This document shows, one piece after another, positions 58,727 to 64,000 of a DNA stretch of 64,000 nt; the first letter of the stretch is position 1; each line of letters begins with the position of its first letter. The notes under the pieces were generated by a model. That model did no database searches and was not told where the DNA came from. It saw only the letters and a program-made list of their open reading frames with translations. The DNA comes from Embleya scabrispora DSM 41855 (lineage in GTDB: Bacteria > Actinomycetota > Actinomycetes > Streptomycetales > Streptomycetaceae), in assembly GCF_000372745.1 (NCBI RefSeq), contig NZ_KB889741.1, positions 62,001 through 126,000 on the forward strand, read 5' to 3'. The translations under genes were made by a program, and so were the position numbers.

Positions 58727-59296
58727 GTGGTCAAGCGGTCCATCACCGAAACGGAGAAGGCCGTCCAGGCACGACTGGGCGACATCCCGCTGCGGCGAGA
58801 GCAGATGGCCGCGGTGTCGAACATCTACCGCGCCGCCGCCGCGGTGCGTCAGCACCTGGAGAACTCGGTGCTGCGCGACGCCGAACTCACCTGGACCGCG
58901 TTCACCGTGCTGTGGGAGGTGTGGATCTGGGGCGAGAGCGAGACCCGGCGCGTCGCCGAGGAGGCGGGCATCTCCAAGGGCACGCTCACCGGCGTGGCCC
59001 GCACCCTGGAATCGCGCGGCCTGCTCACCCGCGCCACACACGCCACCGACGGCCGGCTCGTCCTGCTTTCGCTGACCCCCGCCGGCGAGGAACTGATGGC
59101 CGACGTCTTCCCGGCCTTCAACGCCGAGGAGGCATTCGTCACCGACGACCTCGGCGCCGACGAATGCCTCACCCTCGCCGACTCGCTACGCCGCATCGTC
59201 GCCCGCCTCGAAGCCAAGGGCGAGGAACGCCGCCAGGATCTCCTGGCCGGCAACACCCCCAAGCCCCGACGAGGCGGCCGCCGCGCGAAGGGCTGA
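58727..59296 (+). CDS. MarR-family transcriptional regulator
   Basis: 189 residues from GTG 58727 with AAGGGCGGAG upstream. The winged helix lies at about residues 55-120: RRVAEEAGISKGTLTGVART, then LESRGLLTRATHATDGRLVL. A basic C terminus follows. It is divergent from the truncated permease; its original target was probably the permease/glutamine-synthetase/P450 genes. CGTACGG occurs twice in the 136-base gap and could be its site. Confidence 0.9.
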   Translation: MVKRSITETEKAVQARLGDIPLRREQMAAVSNIYRAAAAVRQHLENSVLRDAELTWTAFTVLWEVWIWGESETRRVAEEAGISKGTLTGVARTLESRGLLTRATHATDGRLVLLSLTPAGEELMADVFPAFNAEEAFVTDDLGADECLTLADSLRRIVARLEAKGEERRQDLLAGNTPKPRRGGRRAKG

Positions 59297-59493
59297 CGCC
59301 ACGGGCACGGCGCGCCGGGTGCGGGCTGGTCGGCGGGGACGGGGTGTCGGTGTCGGTGGTGGGCTGCTTCGGTGAGGGCGGTGAAGAGGGAGCGTTGGGT
59401 GGGGTCGGTGTGGTGGCGCCGGGTGGGCGGGCGATCGCCCCGGCCGCGACGTACCGCCGGGAACTGGTCGCCTGACCTGTGCCCGGCGGCGAC

Positions 59494-60744
59494 TCAGGTA
59501 CCGGTGAGCGGCTCGACCTCCGTCCCCGGCCCGGGCTGCTCGCGCGGCTCGACCGCCGGGCCCGACGCGGCCGCCTCCGGGCCGGTCCAGCGGATCCGCG
59601 TGGCGCAGACCGACACCAGCATCGCGGAGACGGCCACCGCGCCCATGCCCCACACCAGGCTGCTGCCGCTCGCGATGAAGCCGATCAGGGCCGGACCGGC
59701 GAGCAGACCGGTCGTGCCCATGGCGGCGACCAGGGCCAGCGCGTCCGAACCCGACCGGGCCGCCGCCACATACACGCACGGCGTCACCGCGGCGACGCCC
59801 AACCCGACACACGCGAAGCCGATCAGCGCCGGCACCACACCACCAGCCGCCAGCGCGACCGCCAGCCCGGTCCCGGCCAGCGCGCCGCCGACCCGAACGA
59901 TCCGGCCGTCGCCCCAACGGCTGCGCCACCCGTCGGCGAAGACGCGGGCCAACACCATCATCACCGAGACCACCGCGATGCCCAGCGGCGCCACCTCCGC
60001 GCTCGCGTCCGCGACATCCTTCATGTACAGCGCGGACCAGTCGTTCATCGCGCCTTCGGTCACCGTGCCGAAGGCCATCGCACCGCCCATCCAGAGGGTG
60101 ATCCGGGACGGCAGCGTCAACCCGCGCCGGTCCGACCGCGACGACTGCTCGGCCTCGGCGGATTCGGCCGCCGCCCGATCGGCGGTCAGCAACCCCGGTC
60201 GGGCGTAGGCCAGGAGCAACAACAGCAGCGCCGCGGCGACCGCGAAGTGCGTGGCCAGGTTCGAGGTCAGCGCGTTCATCCCGGATGCGAGCAGGGCCGC
60301 GCACAGCGAACCGGCGCTGAACGTCGCATGCAGTTGTGACATCGCGGTGCGCCCGTACTCGACCTCGAGCGCGGCGCCCTGCGCGTTCATCGCCACGTTG
60401 AGACAGCCGACGGCGACCCCGTCGCAGCAGATGATCACCAGCGCGACCGGATAGTTCGGCGCCATGGCCAACGCGAGCAGGAGCAGGCCCAGCACCAGGG
60501 CCGAGGACAGCGCCAGCAGGCGTGAGCCCAGCCGCCTGGTCAGTACCGCGACGAGCGGAAAGGAGGCCGCCGCGCCCGCGCCGCAGGCCATCAGCAACAG
60601 GCCGACCTCGGCCTCGCTCAGGTCCAGTTCGGCCTTGATCGCGGGCAACCGCGATGCCCAGGTGGCGTACTGCAGCCCGAGAAAACAGAACAGTGCTGCG
60701 ATCGCCACCTGTGCTCGGCGGAAGTCATCGCGAACGCGAAACAT
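59494..60744 (-). CDS. MFS transporter (FucP/YbjJ-like)
   Basis: 416 residues from ATG 60744, with 12 membrane helices. FLGLQYATWASRLPAIKAEL at the start and MSQLHATFSAGSLCAALLAS after helix 4 are typical of the YbjJ-like MFS group. It begins 10 bases after the GNAT gene and ends the DUF6271-decarboxylase-GNAT operon, so it is the probable exporter of the cluster's product. Confidence 0.9.
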   Translation of the reverse strand: MFRVRDDFRRAQVAIAALFCFLGLQYATWASRLPAIKAELDLSEAEVGLLLMACGAGAAASFPLVAVLTRRLGSRLLALSSALVLGLLLLALAMAPNYPVALVIICCDGVAVGCLNVAMNAQGAALEVEYGRTAMSQLHATFSAGSLCAALLASGMNALTSNLATHFAVAAALLLLLLAYARPGLLTADRAAAESAEAEQSSRSDRRGLTLPSRITLWMGGAMAFGTVTEGAMNDWSALYMKDVADASAEVAPLGIAVVSVMMVLARVFADGWRSRWGDGRIVRVGGALAGTGLAVALAAGGVVPALIGFACVGLGVAAVTPCVYVAAARSGSDALALVAAMGTTGLLAGPALIGFIASGSSLVWGMGAVAVSAMLVSVCATRIRWTGPEAAASGPAVEPREQPGPGTEVEPLTGT

Positions 60745-60754
60745 GTGTATCGGC

Positions 60755-61375
60755 CTACTTCGTCTTCCGGGGATGATCCGTAGACCGGACCATCGGCTGG
60801 CTTCGCCTTCTCGCATCGCGGTCCTCGTGCACCGGTTCGGACCGGTACAGCGCTTCCGACATGCGCAGCGCTTCGGACATGCGCAGCGCTTTGGACATGT
60901 ACACCGCGCTCGCGCCGTAGCTCGGCGCGAGCGCCACCTCGGGCACGGCGTCGAACGCGTTCGCGGACCAGAAGCCCTCGCTGCCGCCGACGGCGATCAG
61001 CGAGACGCGTTCGTACTTCTTCGCCCGGGCCGTCGTGGTCAGCCGGTGCAGGAGTTCACGGGCCAATCCGTTGCCCCGCACGTGCTCGGCGACGACGAGG
61101 TCGTGCAGGTGCAGATTGCGCGAGTGGTGGACCACGTCCTCCGCCCGGGACAGGTCCGGGTAGCGGAACATCGGGTAGGGCAGGGCCAGTACGTAACCGG
61201 CGGGTCGCTTCTCGAAGTCCAGCACGAAGCACGTGCCGGGCGAGGACCGGGCCCGGGACTCCAACGCGTGCCGCTCCTCGGACAGCGCGCCGGCGGAATG
61301 GGCGGCTGCCTCCAGTGCGACGATGGCATCCCAGTCGCCCTCGGTGATGTGCCGGATGCGCACGTCGCGTCCCAT
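60755..61375 (-). CDS. GNAT-family N-acetyltransferase with C-terminal repeat
   Basis: 206 residues. ATG 61375 follows the decarboxylase stop directly (TAGATG), with GGAAGG upstream. The acetyl-CoA site is in LVVAEHVRGNGLARELLHRL (motif A, R-G-x-G-x-A) and VSLIAVGGSEGFWSANAFDA. After the fold, the tail contains MSKALRMSEALRMSEAL, three near-identical six-residue units encoded by an 18-bp tandem repeat. It would acylate an amine, plausibly the decarboxylase product. Confidence 0.88.
   Translation of the reverse strand: MGRDVRIRHITEGDWDAIVALEAAAHSAGALSEERHALESRARSSPGTCFVLDFEKRPAGYVLALPYPMFRYPDLSRAEDVVHHSRNLHLHDLVVAEHVRGNGLARELLHRLTTTARAKKYERVSLIAVGGSEGFWSANAFDAVPEVALAPSYGASAVYMSKALRMSEALRMSEALYRSEPVHEDRDARRRSQPMVRSTDHPRKTK
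60849..60902. repeat. Three tandem 18-bp repeats inside the GNAT gene
   Basis: Units AGCGCTTCCGACATGCGC, AGCGCTTCGGACATGCGC and AGCGCTTTGGACATGTAC at 60849, 60867 and 60885 keep the reading frame and encode the M-S-x-A-L-R repeats of the protein tail. Confidence 0.85.
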
Positions 61376-62617
61376 CTACACCACACCTTCCGGAAGTACG
61401 TCGATGGCGGACGATGGACTCCGCTGCCGAGCGTGGTTGCCGTCGTCGTGGTCGCCGCCGATGCAGGTGTACGGAAGCGGAGCGAATCCGTTGAACCCCC
61501 GGGTCGTGTAGCTGGTGACGTAGGCGCCGCAGGAGACGATCCAGACCGGGTCCCCCGAGGCGACCGACCCGGGCACCGGCACCGGGTCCTCCTCGTGCGG
61601 ATAGGCGTCGTCGCTGTCGCAGGTCGGGCCGGCGACGACGGCCGGCACGCACTGTGCGTCCTCGTGGGTGGGAAAGACCAGCCCATACCGGAGTTCGTCC
61701 ATCTCGTACAGGCCGTTGAACTTGCCGCAGCTCAGGTACAGCCAGAACTGGCGTTCGCCGTCGAGCTGTTGCCTGGCGGACAGGCGGGAGACCCGGGCCC
61801 GGATCGCGCCGTTGTCGGCGACGAACCAGCGGCCCGGCTCCATCAGGAAGTCCAGGGGCGACGCCGAGACTTCGCGGAGCCGTTGGATCCCCTCGCGGAT
61901 CACCACGAAGATCTTGTCCAGCGGCGGATCCAATCGCCGGCCGCGCCGATCCAGGTAGCCGAGGGCGGGCAGGCCGCCGCCGAGATTGACGTGGTCCGGC
62001 GCGATCCCGCGCCGGTTCAGCGCCGCGAGCACGTCCGCGAGCTTGTCGAAGGCGTCCTGCCATGCCTCGGCGGTCATCTGTTGCGAGCCGACGTGAACCG
62101 ACAGGCCCGCGGGAGTCAGACCCAGGGCCCGGGCCTCCGCCAGGACGAGGATCGCGTCCGTGCCCGAGCAGCCGAATTTGCGGCTCAGGCCCCACAGGGC
62201 CCCCTCGCCGCCGGTGGCCAGTCGGCAGAAGACCCGGGAACCGGGAGCGTGGGCGGCGACGGCCCGCACGTCCTCCAGGCTGTCGGTGGCGAAATCCCGG
62301 ATCCCGAGCCTATATGCGTCCCGGATGTTCCGGTCCGACTTGATGGTGTTGCCGTAGTGGATGTGCTCGATCGGTACGCCGGTGGCGATGGCCTGCTCGA
62401 TCTCGTGCGGACTCGCCGCGTCGAAACCGGCGCCCTTGCGGGCCAGGCAGGAAAGCACCTCGTCGACGGGGCATGCCTTCATCGCGAATCTGACCGAGAC
62501 GTCGGGCAACTCCGCGAGCAGCGAGTCGTATCGCTCCTCGATGCCGGTCAGATCGAAGACGATGCGGTCCTCGGTGGAAGCCGCCAGGGCGGCGCGCAGG
62601 TGTGCGTTCATGTGCAT
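61376..62617 (-). CDS. Type III PLP-dependent decarboxylase, ornithine decarboxylase-like
   Basis: 413 residues. The PLP lysine is Lys47 in VRFAMKACPVDEVL. LSVHVGSQQM and VNLGGGLPALGY bind the cofactor phosphate, and VAGPTCDSDDAY carries the catalytic Cys of the ornithine-decarboxylase group. FNGFAPLPY is near the C terminus. It would decarboxylate ornithine, lysine or a related diamino acid to an amine. It is downstream of the DUF6271-like gene (18-base gap) and translationally coupled to the GNAT gene. No ribosome site is clear at ATG 62617; ATG 62611 is an alternative. Confidence 0.9.
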   Translation of the reverse strand: MHMNAHLRAALAASTEDRIVFDLTGIEERYDSLLAELPDVSVRFAMKACPVDEVLSCLARKGAGFDAASPHEIEQAIATGVPIEHIHYGNTIKSDRNIRDAYRLGIRDFATDSLEDVRAVAAHAPGSRVFCRLATGGEGALWGLSRKFGCSGTDAILVLAEARALGLTPAGLSVHVGSQQMTAEAWQDAFDKLADVLAALNRRGIAPDHVNLGGGLPALGYLDRRGRRLDPPLDKIFVVIREGIQRLREVSASPLDFLMEPGRWFVADNGAIRARVSRLSARQQLDGERQFWLYLSCGKFNGLYEMDELRYGLVFPTHEDAQCVPAVVAGPTCDSDDAYPHEEDPVPVPGSVASGDPVWIVSCGAYVTSYTTRGFNGFAPLPYTCIGGDHDDGNHARQRSPSSAIDVLPEGVV

Positions 62618-62635
62618 GATTGGGTCCGGGCCCCA

Positions 62636-63949
62636 CTATCGGTGCGGTTCGTGGACGCTCGTGGCCTTGCCGGCGTGGATCAGTGCCTCCCACGCCTCGA
62701 TCAGCAGCGTGAAGTCTTCGATATCCGACCGGGCCTCGTCGAGCAGGCGCGGGCCACGGGCGGCCAGCGTGTCGGCGAAGGCGGCGTAACGGCCGCCCAG
62801 GCTGCGATAGGAGCGGTCGAGGCTGCGCAGCCGGTGCACGTTCTCGGCACGATCCGACCCGGCGGCGGCCCGGGCGAGTTCGGCGACGGCGGCGGGCCGG
62901 AGGCGTTGTTCGGCGTCGAGCAGCGCACCGGCGGCCGTCGCCATCTCGGCGTAGATGGCATTGAAGTAGAGCATCGACAGGAAGAACTTGGTCAGCCGCA
63001 GCTGGTAGGCGACGAAGCCCGAGTCGGTGCGGCGCTCCTCGGTGTAGAAGTTCACGATGTTGCGGTTGTGCAGTACACCCGGCAACTCGGCGTCGTGGAT
63101 CAGGTGCATGAGGAAGTAGTCGCTGCCGATGGTGTCGGTCGCCGGCGGCAGCGGTACCCGCTCGTACACCTCGTGACGGAAGGCGATGTTGCACATGTCC
63201 AGCCGCATCGGATCGACGATGGTCAGGGTCGAGTGGTCCCGGACGAAGGGGTCGGTGCCCGCTCCGGTGAAGGATTCCTCGACCAGCCGTCGCTTTTGTT
63301 GCTCGGACCATTCGGGTGGGGCCCACAGGCTGACGATGTCGAAATAGGTCTCGGGGTCCAGGCGTTGGATCTCGCCGATGTCCACCGACAGTTCGCCGAC
63401 GAAGGAACTGCCGGCCAGCACCACGGGCCTGTCGGCGTGGGCCGGATCCAGGACGGTTTCGCTCACACCGGACGCCGCGTCGCGAGCCCGCTTTCCGAGC
63501 GACGTCAGCTCGTGGTGGATGGGAAAGACCGGTTCCCCGTTCAGCGTCTGATAGTTGCTGTCCGAATCCCGGCGGTGGATCGACGCACACCCGAGCGCGG
63601 CGGCGATCAGGAAGGCGCGATTGGTGCAGGCGCCGTAGGAGACGGCGGCGGGCAGCATCAGGTCGAGGAACAGGTCCGGAGTGTCGACGCCCGCCCGGTC
63701 GACGACCCTGCGTAGGAAGTTCCGCTGTGTGGCTTCGTCGAGATGGTGCACGATCACGTTCGGCGAGGCGGGCGTCGCGTCGACGACCTTGGCATGGATC
63801 GTGAACGCGGACTCCTCGCAGGAGTCGAGAATCAGCAGGTGCACCTCGACGTCGAAGTGCGTTGCCGCGTACTCGGCTTCCTCGGCGATGGCGGATATCG
63901 TGGCGGCGCAGGCCCGGTTCGTGGGCAGGGTCAGGCAGATTTTGTGCAT
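62636..63949 (-). CDS. DUF6271-like protein of unknown function
   Basis: 437 residues from ATG 63949 with GGAGAG upstream. MHKICLTLPTNRACAATISA starts a Rossmann-like domain (FDVEVHLLILDSCEESAFTI), and SIHRRDSDSNYQTLNGEPVF has the DxD-type acidic pattern of glycosyltransferase-A folds. The second half (FYTEERRTDSGFVAYQLRLT) is helical. I associate this with the actinomycete DUF6271 family, from memory. A nucleotide-sugar or related transferase is possible but unproven. It lies in the same operon as the decarboxylase, GNAT and MFS genes. Confidence 0.8.
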   Translation of the reverse strand: MHKICLTLPTNRACAATISAIAEEAEYAATHFDVEVHLLILDSCEESAFTIHAKVVDATPASPNVIVHHLDEATQRNFLRRVVDRAGVDTPDLFLDLMLPAAVSYGACTNRAFLIAAALGCASIHRRDSDSNYQTLNGEPVFPIHHELTSLGKRARDAASGVSETVLDPAHADRPVVLAGSSFVGELSVDIGEIQRLDPETYFDIVSLWAPPEWSEQQKRRLVEESFTGAGTDPFVRDHSTLTIVDPMRLDMCNIAFRHEVYERVPLPPATDTIGSDYFLMHLIHDAELPGVLHNRNIVNFYTEERRTDSGFVAYQLRLTKFFLSMLYFNAIYAEMATAAGALLDAEQRLRPAAVAELARAAAGSDRAENVHRLRSLDRSYRSLGGRYAAFADTLAARGPRLLDEARSDIEDFTLLIEAWEALIHAGKATSVHEPHR

Positions 63950-64000
63950 GCCGGCTCTCCGGTGAACTGGTCGGTGTCCAGCCCGCGCCACGATTCGAGC
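63931..64000 (-). CDS. C-terminal end of an upstream gene, cut by the window edge
   Basis: An open frame enters from the right edge, ends LESWRGLDTDQFTGEPACTK then SA, and stops at 63931-63933, overlapping the start of the DUF6271-like gene by 19 bases. The overlap fits a translationally coupled operon, so the cluster probably extends beyond the window. Too little remains to identify the protein. Confidence 0.35.
   Translation of the reverse strand, partial: LESWRGLDTDQFTGEPACTKSA

Noticed and set aside
60464-63715. 1083-codon plus-strand frame opposite the decarboxylase cluster
   Set aside because: A mirror of four minus-strand genes with clear motifs; its own product has no recognisable feature.

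Overview
The window is about 64 kb of very GC-rich DNA with the gene content of a filamentous actinomycete of the Streptomyces/Embleya type. The supporting genes are an HU protein with a long Lys/Ala-rich tail (HupS type), a SigE-family sigma factor, a LAL (LuxR) regulator, a WS/DGAT acyltransferase, a DUF6777-like lipoprotein, an IdeR/DmdR-type iron box, many GTG/TTG starts and several apparently leaderless starts. No rRNA, tRNA, CRISPR array or intact insertion sequence was seen. It looks like an accessory arm region: short operons, many secreted or regulatory proteins, and several gene remnants.

Layout. 0-7 kb: a WXG100-like/DUF6571-like pair, a flavodoxin-fold reductase, a gamma-glutamylcyclotransferase-fold protein and a GT-C-like membrane protein. 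7-14.9 kb: a LAL regulator, an ABCG-like fused transporter, a MoCo-sulfurase-like class V aminotransferase and an iron-box-controlled siderophore-binding lipoprotein. 14.9-24.4 kb: a 1504-residue repeat protein, a cupin-MFS operon, an FMN reductase and a WS/DGAT acyltransferase; two closely related perfect hairpins lie in the gaps. 24.5-27.1 kb: a SigE-family sigma factor, a membrane partner and a DUF3152 protease-like protein, with a tandem 13-bp repeat between the first two. 27.4-29.3 kb: an XRE-cupin regulator divergent from azlCD, with paired palindromes at the start codons. 29.6-35.3 kb: two NAD-binding proteins, an IS5 transposase remnant, a DUF6777-like lipoprotein, an S9 peptidase and a small secreted protein. 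35.5-38.1 kb: an ABC-F gene preceded by a seven-codon leader ORF and a terminator-like hairpin, then a secreted unknown. 38.3-41.3 kb: an AHSA1-ArsR-SDR-PEP mutase operon with a matched operator pair, then a cold-shock protein. 41.4-45.8 kb: nitric oxide synthase with a flavohemoglobin-like protein, a gamma carbonic anhydrase and an MmcQ/YjbR protein. 46-47.4 kb: an HVDL..RV..A.C sulfur-type leader peptide ahead of a frameshifted ssuD-like gene. 47.4-49.6 kb: 2.1 kb without a credible gene. 49.6-50.3 kb: hupS.

50.7-57.2 kb holds a compact class I lanthipeptide locus on the minus strand: precursor lanA, dehydratase lanB and cyclase lanC, followed by a PI-PLC-like secreted protein, with a strong hairpin between lanA and lanB. 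No lan transporter or protease is visible. 57.2-59.3 kb holds a lipoprotein, a mosaic of three truncated genes (APC permease, glutamine synthetase-like, cytochrome P450) and a divergent MarR regulator. 59.5-64 kb is a second small minus-strand cluster: a DUF6271-like protein, an ornithine decarboxylase-like enzyme, a GNAT acetyltransferase and an MFS exporter. It continues past the right edge and could make and export a small acylated amine.

The most interesting items are the lanthipeptide with an unusual core, the ABC-F leader/attenuator, the DUF6271 cluster, the NOS-flavohemoglobin pair, the sulfur leader peptide with its broken gene, the fused-fragment scar, and three promoters with well-matched operator palindromes. 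All functional statements come from reading sequence and motifs; no database search was run.
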